Both the position numbers and the translations under genes were made by a program. A DNA stretch of 64,000 nt from the NCBI GenBank assembly GCA_002840505.1, contig PHBC01000001.1, positions 437,901 to 501,900 of the forward strand, in the 5' to 3' direction. This stretch comes from Deltaproteobacteria bacterium HGW-Deltaproteobacteria-2. Lineage in GTDB: Bacteria > Desulfobacterota > Syntrophia > Syntrophales > Smithellaceae. Positions within the stretch are counted from its first letter, which is position 1; each line of letters starts with the position of its first letter. This document shows, one piece after another, positions 1-11,885 of the stretch. The notes below the pieces were generated by a model. The model worked only from the letters and a program-made list of their open reading frames with translations. It searched no databases and had not been told where the DNA came from.

Positions 1-487
1 GCTTAAAATGCCACTCTTCAATAATCATGATAATTTCCTGAACCAGCGGTGTTATGCCCGCCGTGGAACTGGGAGTGGCCAGTAATTCATCTATAGGTTG
101 TCCGGCATCCTCTACATAATCCGCCACGCGCGCACCCACAGCCAGCACTTTGCGGTTTTCTTTTTTCACACCTGCTTCTTTGATGTTATCCAGCGCGAAA
201 ACGGAAATCTGTTCGTTTAGTTGTCCGCACAAACCCTGATCGGAACCGAAAACTATGGCGCCCATGCGCTTAACAACCGCGTCCTTGCTTTGCATCATAG
301 CGCCCATGCGTTCCTTGAGCACTATTTGCAGCCCCATCTCTACAGCCCGATTATAGTCCTCAAGAGACTCCACCGCTTTTTGATATTGCCGGATACTCAC
401 GGCGGCCAGGGCTTTCATCGTTTTGACCACCGATAAAAGATCACCAGCGCTTTTAATCCTTCTTTTCAGGGACTCAGTTGTTTGCAT
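1..487 (-). CDS. atpG: N-ATPase gamma subunit, 3' part cut by window edge
   Basis: Central stalk subunit of F1. Reading the minus strand from the ATG at 487 gives [20 protein letters not shown], followed by [15 protein letters not shown], the usual gamma N-terminal helix, and later the segment [18 protein letters not shown], matching the gamma GSDRGLCG signature. About 162 residues are visible and the frame is open to base 1, so the C-terminal helix lies outside the window. The start lies inside the end of atpA (stop at 474), a 14-bp overlap typical of translational coupling. It is last in the visible order atpDCQRBEFAG, which is where gamma sits in N-ATPase operons. The identification is secure; only the missing end is unknown. 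Confidence 0.93.
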   Translation of the reverse strand, partial: MQTTESLKRRIKSAGDLLSVVKTMKALAAVSIRQYQKAVESLEDYNRAVEMGLQIVLKERMGAMMQSKDAVVKRMGAIVFGSDQGLCGQLNEQISVFALDNIKEAGVKKENRKVLAVGARVADYVEDAGQPIDELLATPSSTAGITPLVQEIIMIIEEWHFK

Positions 488-2042
488 TTGCTTCCTCAGC
501 CTCTTCAAACGGCGCTATAGTCGGTTTGATTTTATTCATAATACTGTCGCGATCAGCCAGTTCCAGTTTTTTGCCAGCTTCAATGCGCCCGCACAATTCC
601 GGCAATTGTTCATTGACGGTTTGCAACAGGTGATTCTCAACTTCGCGGACATTCTCTGTCGGCACCTTATCCAACGCTCCACCGGTCACGGAAAGCAAAG
701 AGGCGATCTGTTCGGAGGCGCGCAGAGGCTTGTATTGACCCTGTTTGAGAATTTCACGCACACGCCAACCTCTCTCCAGGATTCGCTTCGTGCTTTCGTC
801 AAGCCTGGTGCCGAAACGGGAAAATGATTCCAACTCTTCAAATTGCGAGTAGGAGAGCCTCAAGTCGCCCGCAACTGATCGATAAGCGGGCAACTGTGTT
901 TTGCCGCCGACGCGCGAAACGGATTTTCCTACATCCACCGCCGGTAGAATACCTTTGCTGAAAAGAACCGGCGACAGGTAAATCTGACCATCCGTAATGG
1001 AAATCAGATTAGTCGGAATGTAAGACGACATGTCCTGCGCTTCCGTTTCCACAATAGGCAGAGAGGTGAGAGACCCGCCGCCTAATTCCGGCCGCATATG
1101 TGTGGAACGTTCCAACAGACGGGAATGGATATAGAATATATCTCCGGGGAAGGCTTCGCGTCCGGGCGGCCGCCTCAACAGAAGCGACACTTCCCTGTAA
1201 GCACGGGCATGCGATGTCAGATCGTCATAGATAATCAAAACATCACGTCCCTGTTCAACAAAATACTCTCCCATGCTCGTTGCTGCGTAAGGCGCGATAA
1301 ACTGCAGGCCCGGCGTGTCTTCACCGGTAGCCACGACGACAATACATGACCCCATTACGCCGTGATCGCGCAGATCGGCAATCACTTTAGCCACATCGGC
1401 ACTTTTTTTGCCTACGGCGCAGTAAATGGAAATAATCCCCGTTTCTTTTTGATTGATGATTGTATCAACGGCAATGGCAGTTTTGCCGGTCATTCTGTCG
1501 CCTAAGATAAGTTCGCGCTGGCCGCGTCCAATGGGAATAAGTGCGTCAACCACCTTCAGGCCGGTCTGCAGAGGAACTGTCACCGGTGAGCGATCCATAA
1601 CTGCCGGCGCTGGTCTTTCCACCGGAAGGCGCATGACTGTATTGACCTCGCCCAAACCATCAAGCGGACGCCCAAGGGGATCGACCACCCGTCCCAGAAG
1701 CCCGTCTCCCACCGGCACATCCAGAACGCGCTTGGTGCGGTGCACCTCCGATCCCACCTGCAGGTTTTCACTGGGGTCCAGAAGGATGACACCGATTTCC
1801 GTCAGGTCTATATTAAAAACAAGGCCCATATAGTTTCCCGCAAAGCGAACCAGTTCTTCCGCGCGGATATGCGGCAGACCCCCGACTCTGGCAATATCGC
1901 GGCCGACAAATTGCACCGTGCCGATTTCTAATTGTCTCAGTTCAGGATTCTGCTCGTCCAGAACCTTTTCCATGGTATCAAATGTATCATCCAGGAAAGT
2001 TTTTAATTCCTTACTTTCCAATGGGCTAGACTCTTGATTCAT
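474..2042 (-). CDS. atpA: N-ATPase F1 alpha subunit
   Basis: Non-catalytic nucleotide-binding subunit of the F1 head, 522 residues, close to the family length. The Walker A loop GDRMTGKT is at residues 181-188; most alpha subunits have Gln where this has Met. The segments [23 protein letters not shown] and [14 protein letters not shown] are standard alpha motifs. It follows atpF after a 157-bp gap that contains a short palindromic repeat, and overlaps atpG by 14 bp. Alpha subunits of N-ATPases are a separate clade, so the dedicated operon order rather than this protein alone identifies the type. An ATG with a GGAGG-like sequence just upstream supports the start at 2042. Confidence 0.96.
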   Translation of the reverse strand: MNQESSPLESKELKTFLDDTFDTMEKVLDEQNPELRQLEIGTVQFVGRDIARVGGLPHIRAEELVRFAGNYMGLVFNIDLTEIGVILLDPSENLQVGSEVHRTKRVLDVPVGDGLLGRVVDPLGRPLDGLGEVNTVMRLPVERPAPAVMDRSPVTVPLQTGLKVVDALIPIGRGQRELILGDRMTGKTAIAVDTIINQKETGIISIYCAVGKKSADVAKVIADLRDHGVMGSCIVVVATGEDTPGLQFIAPYAATSMGEYFVEQGRDVLIIYDDLTSHARAYREVSLLLRRPPGREAFPGDIFYIHSRLLERSTHMRPELGGGSLTSLPIVETEAQDMSSYIPTNLISITDGQIYLSPVLFSKGILPAVDVGKSVSRVGGKTQLPAYRSVAGDLRLSYSQFEELESFSRFGTRLDESTKRILERGWRVREILKQGQYKPLRASEQIASLLSVTGGALDKVPTENVREVENHLLQTVNEQLPELCGRIEAGKKLELADRDSIMNKIKPTIAPFEEAEEANANN

Positions 2043-2073
2043 TCTTCGCCTCCTGACCTCTTTGCCATTCTAT

Positions 2074-2100
2074 GGATTCCCGCCTACGCGGGAATGACAG
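2074..2100. repeat. Short palindromic repeat inside the atp operon
   Basis: A perfect inverted repeat, ATTCCCGC then GCGGGAAT around CTAC, sits between atpF and atpA, flanked by GG and GACAG. The same core, GTCATTCCCGCGAAGGCGGG, recurs at 8067 and 14081. It interrupts an otherwise tight operon. It could form a hairpin in the mRNA and affect relative expression or stability, but no function can be read from sequence. Confidence 0.7.
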
Positions 2101-2199
2101 GGGAGAGATTTCTGCACCCTCCGCCATCCCCATGCTGTTAACCTTGAACTTAGAACTTTGAACGATGTTTTTCTCTTCACTCTTCACCATTCACATTCT

Positions 2200-2970
2200 T
2201 TACGCCGCGTGTGCCTCTTTCTGGAGCGTTTCCGTTAAACTTTCCACCAGCGTCTCCAGATACTCATTTAGACTCCAGGCGATCTTATGTCCGTTCACCC
2301 GTAATTCAATGCCCGAGACAATCTCCGGCTGCCTGATATACCGCAAAGTAAATCCGTTGGTTATCTGCTTTTTCAGAACCTCTTCAATTTGAGCCTGCCG
2401 GGACGCGGAAATGCTGAAAGCACTCTGGATGATAACTTTATTGCCGCCGCCTCTGATGGCATTGCGTATCTGAATGCTTTTTTCCTCATCGAGCGCTTTA
2501 ACCCGGCGGATGAATTCGTCCACAATCCGTTCCTCCAGATCGGCGTCCGCCAGATCGCTCAAGGCTTTACGCGCCGTGGCATATAATTGCTTGGCCGCGC
2601 GCTGGCGCAAATCATAGAAAAAAGCGTCCTGTTCGCGAACCAGCATATCCTGCCAACGTGCTTTGACCTGATCAACTTCCACACGGACTTTTTCCATCAG
2701 TTCTTTTCGCTTGGCATCAGCGGCCATTGTCGCCTCATTGAGCATCTTTTCTTTTGCTTCGTTGAGCAACTGGTTGCGCTTTTCATAAAGCCCGGCAGCC
2801 TCGGTTGCCTTGACTTTCAACTCTTCGGCTTCGGCAAACCGCGCAGCAATCTTCGCTTCTCTATCGTCCATCGCTTTGATAATCCGCCCGAAAAGAAATC
2901 GCTTCAGCAGATAGACAAGCAAAAGAAAATTGAAGATCTGGCAAAATAAAACAAACCAGTCGATATGCAT
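2200..2970 (-). CDS. atpF: N-ATPase b subunit with delta-like C-terminal half
   Basis: Peripheral stalk subunit, 256 residues, much longer than a normal b subunit (about 160). Residues 5-24 form the single membrane anchor (FVLFCQIFNFLLLVYLLKRF). Residues about 35-130 are the charged, alanine-rich dimerising coiled coil. The C-terminal part, from about 175, contains the segments QIEEVLKKQITNGFTL and PEIVSGIELRVNGHKI followed by SLNEYLETL, which match the end of the delta/OSCP subunit. N-ATPase operons lack a separate delta gene, and this one does too, so the long b subunit plausibly does both jobs. It ends 157 bp before atpA and starts 3 bp after the atpE stop. Confidence 0.93.
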   Translation of the reverse strand: MHIDWFVLFCQIFNFLLLVYLLKRFLFGRIIKAMDDREAKIAARFAEAEELKVKATEAAGLYEKRNQLLNEAKEKMLNEATMAADAKRKELMEKVRVEVDQVKARWQDMLVREQDAFFYDLRQRAAKQLYATARKALSDLADADLEERIVDEFIRRVKALDEEKSIQIRNAIRGGGNKVIIQSAFSISASRQAQIEEVLKKQITNGFTLRYIRQPEIVSGIELRVNGHKIAWSLNEYLETLVESLTETLQKEAHAA

Positions 2971-2973
2971 AAA

Positions 2974-3249
2974 TTATCCCCCTGCCTTTACAAAATGACC
3001 CCAGAAAGGATTGGCAAAGATCAGAATCATGGAGATAACGAAGCAGTAAATAGCGATAGATTCAATCATGGCCAGTCCGACAAAAAGCGTCCGGGTCAGA
3101 GAATTTCTTTCATCCGGCTGCTGCGCGATAGCGGCCAAAGCCTGCGCGATGGCCTGTCCCATGCCCAGAGCCGGTCCGATAGATCCGATCCCCATTGCCA
3201 ATCCCGCGGCGAATATTGATGCCAACGCGACGATGCTTACACTATCCAT
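2974..3249 (-). CDS. atpE: N-ATPase rotor ring c subunit
   Basis: Hairpin proteolipid of the rotor ring, 91 residues and two membrane helices (about 5-40 and 52-80). The loop has AQQPDE. The ion-carrying carboxylate is Glu63 in AMIESIAIY, followed by Ser64 and Tyr68, which correspond to Glu65, Ser66 and Tyr70 of the Na+-translocating Ilyobacter tartaricus ring. Aligning without gaps from the QP loop, the position of Ilyobacter Gln32 is Met30 here, and Val63 is Met61. The Na+ ligand set is therefore incomplete, and whether the ring moves Na+ or H+ cannot be settled from sequence. A good AGGAGG site lies upstream of the ATG. Confidence 0.96.
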   Translation of the reverse strand: MDSVSIVALASIFAAGLAMGIGSIGPALGMGQAIAQALAAIAQQPDERNSLTRTLFVGLAMIESIAIYCFVISMILIFANPFWGHFVKAGG

Positions 3250-3277
3250 AAAAACTCCTCCTTTATAAAAAAGTTTT

Positions 3278-4009
3278 TTAAACTGTTGTAACGCTTTGTT
3301 GTTTTACTTCAACATGAGCATGATGTTCATCTTCCGCCAGAGCTGACGCGATATAAACCATGGAAAGAATCGCGAAAATATAAGCCTGAATTACGCCGAT
3401 TAAGAGCCCCAGCGCCTGCATAACAACCGGAAACAAAAGCGGAGTAACGGCCAGTAGAATGCCGATGACTTTTTCATGGCTCATAATGTTGCCGAAAAGT
3501 CGAACCGTCAGCGCAAGAGTCCTGGATAGTTCCCCCATTACGTGGAAAGGGAAAAATATGAAATTAGGCTGAAAATATTCCTTCAAATAATGGAAAAGAC
3601 CATTGCGCGAAATGCCGAAATAAGGAACAGCGATGAATACACACAGCGCCAGAGAAGCGGTAGTAGTAATGGAAGACGTCGGCGCGACAAATCCCGGCAC
3701 GATAACCAGCACGTTGGAAGTGCAGATGAATAAGAAGAGCGTCCCGATAAGGGGCACGTAATTATCCGCTCCTTTTTTCGTCATCTCGGATATTTCACCG
3801 CGAACGACAGAGATAACTACTTCCAGAAAATGCTGCCATCTGGACACATTCATTTCCGAAGAAAGGTTGCGGGTAGCCAGCCAGGAAATGACCATCAGGA
3901 TAGCCATCACCAGCCACGTATAGAGAATTGTCACGTTCAGCTTGATAAATCCCCAGGTAAAGATAATTACCTGATCGGGGCTGATCTGATTAAGAGATAC
4001 AATTTCCAT
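3278..4009 (-). CDS. atpB: N-ATPase a subunit
   Basis: Membrane stator subunit that carries the half-channels next to the c ring, 243 residues with five to six hydrophobic helices. The essential arginine is in the LSRTLALTVRLFGNIMSHE region (helix 4), in the normal LALRLFGN context. The last helices (LGLLIGVIQAYIFAILSMVYI) match the family, with the conserved Gln in GVIQAYIF. The C-terminus carries a histidine-rich stretch (EDEHHAHVEV). It lies between atpR and atpE with short gaps, as in other N-ATPase operons. Confidence 0.95.
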   Translation of the reverse strand: MEIVSLNQISPDQVIIFTWGFIKLNVTILYTWLVMAILMVISWLATRNLSSEMNVSRWQHFLEVVISVVRGEISEMTKKGADNYVPLIGTLFLFICTSNVLVIVPGFVAPTSSITTTASLALCVFIAVPYFGISRNGLFHYLKEYFQPNFIFFPFHVMGELSRTLALTVRLFGNIMSHEKVIGILLAVTPLLFPVVMQALGLLIGVIQAYIFAILSMVYIASALAEDEHHAHVEVKQQSVTTV

Positions 4010-4035
4010 ATAGAATCCTTTGCCTGTGTTCTTAT

Positions 4036-4365
4036 CTATCTGCCCAAGTTTATGCAGCTAATTTCCTCACCTACTTTTTGTGGCCCCAAAAGGTACGTGA
4101 GAATTTTTCTCATGATAATAAAACCCAACATGGCCGCGGCCAGCCTCTCCCAATGTTCTCCACCCATAATCAAATAAAATCCAGCCAGCACCACCGCCAT
4201 ACGCAGAACAAAACTGACCAGCATTAGGCGCGCGGGTCCATGAGCTGCCGGCAAGCGCTGAACGGTATGCCACAACGCTATAAAATAAAACGCTCCCAGG
4301 GCCAGACCTGCAGCAAATGCCGCAACCATAACAAATATAAAATTCGCATCAAGACTGCGGTTCAT
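4036..4365 (-). CDS. atpR: N-ATPase accessory membrane protein AtpR
   Basis: Small membrane protein found only in N-ATPase operons, thought to help assemble or seal the c ring. It has three hydrophobic segments, with Arg in the middle of RLMLVSFVLRMAVVLAG. The frame is open from 4383 (115 residues), but ATG at 4365 (MNRSLDANFIFVM) has a better spaced GAGGAAGATGA site and is preferred, giving 109 residues. The upstream Shine-Dalgarno-like purine run also encodes the acidic tail of AtpQ, so the two genes overlap. The function is known only by association with the operon. Confidence 0.85.
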   Translation of the reverse strand: MNRSLDANFIFVMVAAFAAGLALGAFYFIALWHTVQRLPAAHGPARLMLVSFVLRMAVVLAGFYLIMGGEHWERLAAAMLGFIIMRKILTYLLGPQKVGEEISCINLGR

Positions 4366-4723
4366 CATCTTCATCTTCCTCAATAATTCTACTGCGGACT
4401 TTTCTCACCCAATACGCGGCGTTAATACATCCTACAAGCACTCCGAAAATAAGAAACATCAGCGCCCACGAGTACTGGCTGGGCCAAGTGCGGTCAATCC
4501 AAAGACCAATAGCTATTCCAACCAGAGTGGGAATGGCTACCGCCCAGCCGACAATTCCGAACATGCCCAGACCGAACCAGACTGTCTCGTCCTTGTGTCG
4601 AAGCGCCTTCCGCCGCAAAGCTTCTTTTTTGGCCACCTGCTCGGTGAAATGATTCGCCATTTTCCGGCGGCGCGTACTGGGTGTTCGTCTTATTTCAACC
4701 ATATTCAATCCTTTTAAGTTCAA
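4349..4723 (-). CDS. atpQ: N-ATPase accessory membrane protein AtpQ (AtpI-like)
   Basis: A 124-residue protein with a basic N-terminal region (RRTPSTRRRK), two transmembrane helices (about 52-72 and 83-105) and an acidic tail (EEDEDDEPQS). The motif TLVGIAIGLWIDRTW at the end of helix 1 resembles the GxxxGxxxD signature of the AtpI / ATPase gene 1 family. Its place between atpC and atpR fits AtpQ of N-ATPases. It may help assemble the rotor or handle Mg2+/Ca2+, but that is family-level conjecture. The start may instead be the internal ATG at 4702 (MVEIRRTP). Confidence 0.85.
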   Translation of the reverse strand: MNLKGLNMVEIRRTPSTRRRKMANHFTEQVAKKEALRRKALRHKDETVWFGLGMFGIVGWAVAIPTLVGIAIGLWIDRTWPSQYSWALMFLIFGVLVGCINAAYWVRKVRSRIIEEDEDDEPQS

Positions 4724-4802
4724 CGTTCTAAAAAACCTGTGAATGGTGAATAGAAAAGTCTCTTTTTTGTTTTACACTTCACTCTTCACCTTTCACCCTT
4801 CA

Positions 4803-7417
<2,615 letters not shown>

Positions 7418-7484
7418 TTTTCATCTCTCTTTTAATAAAGTTGTTATGTTAAAAAATTGACTTGCTTATATTCACCCCGCCAAA

Positions 7485-7955
7485 TTACTTTGTTTTGTTT
7501 GTCTTCGATCCCTCCAGTTTCATCATCTCCCAGAATTTTCTGGCAACAACATATATAATGTAATCGAACATAAGAATTGTCCGGCTAAGACTTCCCACTG
7601 CCTGCTGATGCTCTACTTCGGTATTAAATAAGGATTGAAATTCCGCATACAACCACATGTGTCTTCTCATCAAGATCAGGGCATACAACGCTTCATGCAA
7701 AGGAATTCCTTCTTTATATCTTTCTTCCGCATAATTTTCGAAAATTTCCTTAGCCTGTTCATATGGTGACTCATTAAAAAACATCAGTTGAAAATTATTG
7801 TAGAAATATTTTGCCTGAAGGATGATTTCTTCTTCGGATGCGTTATGGTAGGTATAGGTTTTTAGGTTAGTTTTAATATCCTTAGCCCACTGCCGGGCGA
7901 TTGTATCCGCGTTTTTCTGGGTCAAATCGACAAGTTTTGCGGTAAAAGCTTTCAT
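7485..7955 (-). CDS. RsbRD-N-like helical domain protein
   Basis: A 156-residue stand-alone copy of the helical domain found in the N-terminal half of the downstream gene. The two share IARQWAKDI / IARQWADDV, YAEERYKEGIPLHEALYALI and MRRHMWLYAEFQ in the same order, and SRTILMFDYI near the end, so they arose by tandem duplication. No membrane segment or catalytic motif is present. It probably senses or transmits a signal, as the RsbR N-terminal domain does, but no partner STAS or kinase gene is adjacent. An AAGGAG site precedes the ATG. Confidence 0.7.
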   Translation of the reverse strand: MKAFTAKLVDLTQKNADTIARQWAKDIKTNLKTYTYHNASEEEIILQAKYFYNNFQLMFFNESPYEQAKEIFENYAEERYKEGIPLHEALYALILMRRHMWLYAEFQSLFNTEVEHQQAVGSLSRTILMFDYIIYVVARKFWEMMKLEGSKTNKTK

Positions 7956-8325
7956 GAAGGCTCCTTCCCTTAACTAAGAGGAAAGAGCAATGGCCATGCC
8001 ATAAAAATAATTTTTGTATTTTAGTTCCTTCCGGCATCTTAATAAAATATAATTTAGTTTCCATCTGTCATTCCCGCGAAGGCGGTAATCCAGTTTTTTT
8101 AAATGGTTATGGATTTCAATTTACAGGGAATGATTCAATTAAAAAATGAACAAAGCCATTTTTTATTATCGGACAATCACGAATTATCAAGAGAGGAAAT
8201 AAACGGAAATATGAAGTAAACGTCACTGTAAAAGTCACACAAAAAGATTTGCGGACATTAAAAATAATAATAGGCTTTAAATATATAGGTTTACGAATGG
8301 AGACATTTATGTCACCCCTGATGAC
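7956..8325. other. Intergenic region, 370 bp, no gene
   Basis: AT-rich spacer between the two-component genes and the sensor/ATPase cluster, all on the minus strand, so it should hold the promoter for the genes below 7955. The only recognisable structure is a short palindromic repeat, GTCATTCCCGCGAAGGCGG, at 8067-8093. No convincing ORF, RNA or terminator was seen. Confidence 0.5.
8067..8093. repeat. Short palindromic repeat, second copy
   Basis: GTCATTCCCGCGAAGGCGGT then AATCCAG. It is the same family as the elements at 2074 and 14081, with one change that weakens the 3' arm (CGGTAAT instead of CGGGAAT). Such CCCGC/GCGGG hairpins flanked by GTCATT and AATCCAG are common interspersed repeats in deltaproteobacteria. 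Confidence 0.65.
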
Positions 8326-9693
8326 CTAAATGTCGCGTAAAATTTCTTCCCATTGAGGATTTTTCTTCATGGCGGCGATTTTACGCTGCAGCTGCCGAAC
8401 AGTTATTCCCAAAACTTGCGCAACCTTGCCGCGATCACCATTTACATTCTTTAAAACATACACCAGATGCGCTTCATCGTTTTCCTTTAATGTGCATAAT
8501 TGCCGCGATAGGGGGGAATGATTAGTTGACGCCATACCGAGATGGCCAGGTAAAATAATATTGGAATCGGTCATAAGAACGGCGTTTTCAACAATTTGAG
8601 CCAATTCACGAACATTGCCGGGATAATCTTTGCTGTTTAACAAACTCATTGCTTCCTGACTGAAACCGGTGATTTTTTTCTTATGATTATCGCACGATTT
8701 ACGAAGGAAATGGGACGCAAGTAGTGGAATGTCACCTGTTCTTTCCTTGAGCGGTGGCAGATGAATATGAACCGATTTCAAACGGTAGAGAAGATCCAGT
8801 CTGAAGTTTCCTTCTTGACATGCCCGTTCGATATCTCTGTTGGAAGCCGATATAACTCTGACATCAACCCATACCGGTTTTGACGAACCCAGAGGATAAA
8901 AAGATTTTTCTTCGAGCACCCGCAGCAGTTTTGTCTGGAGACCAAGCGGCAATTCTCCTATTTCATCAAGAAATAGAGTTCCTCCGTCCGCCTGTTCAAA
9001 ATAACCCAGATGCGGCGCCTCCGCCCCGGTAAACGCTCCTTTGGCATGACCAAAAAACTGGCTTTCAAACATAGTAGCCGGAATAGCGCTGACATTAACG
9101 GCAATGAATGGACCATTAGGCATCGGTCCCGCTTTATGAACACCTTTAGCGACCAGTTCCTTTCCTGTCCCTGATTCTCCGGTAACCATTACGGGATTAC
9201 CGCTTCCGGCCATCACCTGAGCATATGATAATATGGAGCACATCTGAGGACATTGAGTGACAATTTCAGAAAAAGCCGGAGAAATTTTGCTTTTATTATC
9301 TCCGGCGGTAGTTGATAAACCGATAAGCAATCCTCTGTGTTCATAGGCTCTTTTTATGGCCAGAAAAAGCAGGTCGTTATCCACCGGCTTAACAAGATAA
9401 TCATAAGCGCCCAGACGAATCGCCTTGACTGTGGTAGGAATATCATCAATAGCAGTGAAAATGATGAACTCCGTATGCGGACGATAGGGTTTTGTCGATT
9501 CCAGAATCTGCAAACCGTCAACTTCCGGCATAAGCAAATCCAGAAGCACTATATCAAAATCAGTTTCCTTAATTTTGGCAACGGCATCCCGGCCATTATT
9601 ACATGTATCAACATTTCTAATTCCTCGCCATTTCAGCAAACGCTTTATGGAATTCAGGGCGACTTCTTCATCATCAACAATCAGGATTCTCAT
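8326..9693 (-). CDS. NtrC-family sigma-54-dependent response regulator
   Basis: A 455-residue transcription activator. The receiver domain at 1-120 has DDE at 7-9, the phosphoacceptor Asp52 in VLLDLLMPEVDG, and Lys102 in VKP. The AAA+ domain at about 140-375 has Walker A GESGTGKE (172-179), the sigma-54-contacting loop GAFTGA (219-224) and Walker B GGTLFLDEIGE. A Fis-type helix-turn-helix is at the C-terminus (GKVAQVLGITVRQLQRKI). It overlaps the kinase gene by 4 bp (9690-9693), so the two are a translationally coupled pair. The target promoters, which should be -24/-12 type, were not located here. Confidence 0.95.
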   Translation of the reverse strand: MRILIVDDEEVALNSIKRLLKWRGIRNVDTCNNGRDAVAKIKETDFDIVLLDLLMPEVDGLQILESTKPYRPHTEFIIFTAIDDIPTTVKAIRLGAYDYLVKPVDNDLLFLAIKRAYEHRGLLIGLSTTAGDNKSKISPAFSEIVTQCPQMCSILSYAQVMAGSGNPVMVTGESGTGKELVAKGVHKAGPMPNGPFIAVNVSAIPATMFESQFFGHAKGAFTGAEAPHLGYFEQADGGTLFLDEIGELPLGLQTKLLRVLEEKSFYPLGSSKPVWVDVRVISASNRDIERACQEGNFRLDLLYRLKSVHIHLPPLKERTGDIPLLASHFLRKSCDNHKKKITGFSQEAMSLLNSKDYPGNVRELAQIVENAVLMTDSNIILPGHLGMASTNHSPLSRQLCTLKENDEAHLVYVLKNVNGDRGKVAQVLGITVRQLQRKIAAMKKNPQWEEILRDI

Positions 9694-11828
9694 AGTCTCT
9701 GCCTTCCGATTTCACGAATTATATTTTGTAAATGTGTCATGCTGAAAGGTTTTTTAAGTAAATAATCAGGTTTGCCGTTTGTTTTACCTTCCGGCTTTCC
9801 TGCACTTATGTCCGATGAATAAAGAATTAAGGCAAGAAGCGGAAAACGTTCTCTGACTTTTTTCAGTAGTTCCCACCCGTTTATTGCCGGCAAATTTATT
9901 TCCGAAATAACAATATCCACTTCAGGATGCGACTCCAGGTAAGCGATGACATCATCGCAAGTATCATCAGGTCCGCATTGCCATTCAAGAACATCGGCGA
10001 TACTTATTTTGATTTCATTGAGATAAGAAGCATCGCTGTCACAGCAAAGAATGGTCGGACGAATACTTATCTGTTTTTTGGCATCAAGGGGAAGGTAAAT
10101 GGAAAACCGGCTTCCTATATTGTGACGGGAAAGAACTCCGATTACGCCATGATGCTCTTTGATTAATCCATAAGAGATAGAAAGCCCCAGCCCTGTTCCT
10201 TCCATGTCGCGGCGAGTTGTAAAAAAAGGTTCAAAGATATGATTAAGTACCTCTTTTCCCATGCCGATTCCGTTATCTTCAATTTCGATCAAAATAGCGT
10301 TTAGTCTTTCAATGTTTCTGGCTGTGATAATTATTTTGCCCTTTCTGTCGGGTGTAATGGCTTGATGCGCGTTAATAAGCAGGTTGGCTATTACCTGCTC
10401 GATTTTCTGGAATTGCCCCTGAACAGGCGGCAGATCGCTGTCTATATAAAGATCAATGCGGGAAACGGTTTTGCGGACCTGGGCACCGACAATGATCAGT
10501 ACTCCATGAATGACTTCTTCAATTTTAACCGGTTTCTTCTGCACTGTTTCATCCGTTCGGGCAAATTCTTTCAATCCCGCAATAACACGCTTGATTCGCT
10601 GAGAAGCAATTTTGAACTCCTCTATGATTTCTTTCATGTTCGTGCAAACTTCCACATAACCGATGCCCTTGTCGCTCCAATCCGGATGGGATGCTCCGTC
10701 GCTGGCCAGAATCGGTTCAACGGCATTCCACATTTCCTCCAGCATGGTAATGTTATTGGCGATAAAACTAACCGGATTGTTTATTTCGTGAGCAACGCCA
10801 GTCACAACTTCACCCAGAGCTTTTAATTTATGAGATTGAATCATCTGCTGCAGGCGGATTTCTCCTTCCTGACGGATTCTTTTATCTTCCGTAATGTCTT
10901 GCCACGCTCCAACCATGTAACTTCGGGAACGACCCGGTTTTATCAGGCGACGATGATCAGAAAACCAGCGATAAGAGCCATCTGCTGTCTGGAAGCGATA
11001 TTCAAACTGATGCGTTACTTTTTTCGTAGCCGATTTTAATTTTTTTAGAATGTTTATTTGATCTTCCGGATGGATATGCTCCTGCCAGAAAAGATGATTG
11101 TCCGTAAACTGGGCAGGCGTATATCCGGTAATTTCTCTGACGCGTTTGCTGACAAAAGTAATCGTAAAGTTTTCATCCGCGTTGCAGGTGTAAGAAACAA
11201 TGGGAAGGAATTCCAATATAAGGGACAAATGATCTGTCGTTTCTTTCAGTGCCTTATTGGCTCTCGCCAGCTTATGCGTGCGTTCCTTCACCTTGATTTC
11301 CAACTCTTCATGAGCCTTCAGCAAGGCTTCTTCCGCCCTTTTCGCCTGCGTTATATCTTCAAGTGTTTCCACTGCTCCGATGACGGCGCCTCTGGAGTTA
11401 TGAATAACGGCGGCGGTAAAGCGCAGCCACTTTCCTCTTTTGCCTAATTCCGGGAAAAAATCAGTCGCTTCATAGGCACCGGTGATTAATTTTGATTTGA
11501 TGTATTTGCCGGGATACCATTGAGGAATCTTTTTCTGGTATCTATCAACAAGCAAGTCGGCCATGCACGGTCTCGCTGTCTTATAAAACGCCCGCCACTG
11601 TTGACCTGTACCCACAACCTCTTTCGCCTTGATCCCGCTCAGTTCTTCCAGCGCTTTATTCCAGTAGATTATCAAATGATCTTTGCCGATGATAAAGGCA
11701 GGGATGGGAGAGCTTCCAATGATGCTTTGTAGTGATTGCTGGCCGTTGCTGAAAACTTCCCGTGCCCATACGCTTTCGCTGCGTTTGGTGTTTGTTTGGA
11801 CTTTCTTCGGGGAGCTTTTAGTTTTCAT
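9690..11828 (-). CDS. Hybrid PAS sensor histidine kinase with Glu-substituted receiver
   Basis: A 712-residue soluble kinase with no transmembrane segment. PAS domains lie at about 30-160 and 200-315, separated by a coiled coil. The HisKA box carries His347 in GVAHEINNPVSF, and the HATPase domain has N-box ANLLINAHQAI plus G-boxes GIGMG and GTGLGLS. A receiver-like domain from about 590 closes the protein. In that receiver the phosphoacceptor position reads VISEINLP, so Asp is replaced by Glu, while the conserved Lys (LLKKP) is kept. It probably phosphorylates the NtrC-type regulator encoded downstream with a 4-bp overlap. The signal is unknown, though the PAS domains suggest a cytoplasmic cue. 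Confidence 0.93.
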   Translation of the reverse strand: MKTKSSPKKVQTNTKRSESVWAREVFSNGQQSLQSIIGSSPIPAFIIGKDHLIIYWNKALEELSGIKAKEVVGTGQQWRAFYKTARPCMADLLVDRYQKKIPQWYPGKYIKSKLITGAYEATDFFPELGKRGKWLRFTAAVIHNSRGAVIGAVETLEDITQAKRAEEALLKAHEELEIKVKERTHKLARANKALKETTDHLSLILEFLPIVSYTCNADENFTITFVSKRVREITGYTPAQFTDNHLFWQEHIHPEDQINILKKLKSATKKVTHQFEYRFQTADGSYRWFSDHRRLIKPGRSRSYMVGAWQDITEDKRIRQEGEIRLQQMIQSHKLKALGEVVTGVAHEINNPVSFIANNITMLEEMWNAVEPILASDGASHPDWSDKGIGYVEVCTNMKEIIEEFKIASQRIKRVIAGLKEFARTDETVQKKPVKIEEVIHGVLIIVGAQVRKTVSRIDLYIDSDLPPVQGQFQKIEQVIANLLINAHQAITPDRKGKIIITARNIERLNAILIEIEDNGIGMGKEVLNHIFEPFFTTRRDMEGTGLGLSISYGLIKEHHGVIGVLSRHNIGSRFSIYLPLDAKKQISIRPTILCCDSDASYLNEIKISIADVLEWQCGPDDTCDDVIAYLESHPEVDIVISEINLPAINGWELLKKVRERFPLLALILYSSDISAGKPEGKTNGKPDYLLKKPFSMTHLQNIIREIGRQRL

Positions 11829-11885
11829 CTTCTAGTACCAAAAAATCAAATACAGTCTTGAACAAACAACGAGATTCTGAATTTT

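Noticed and set aside
423-1833. Plus-strand open frames opposite atpA
   Set aside because: They are antisense shadows of the strongly conserved ATPase genes.
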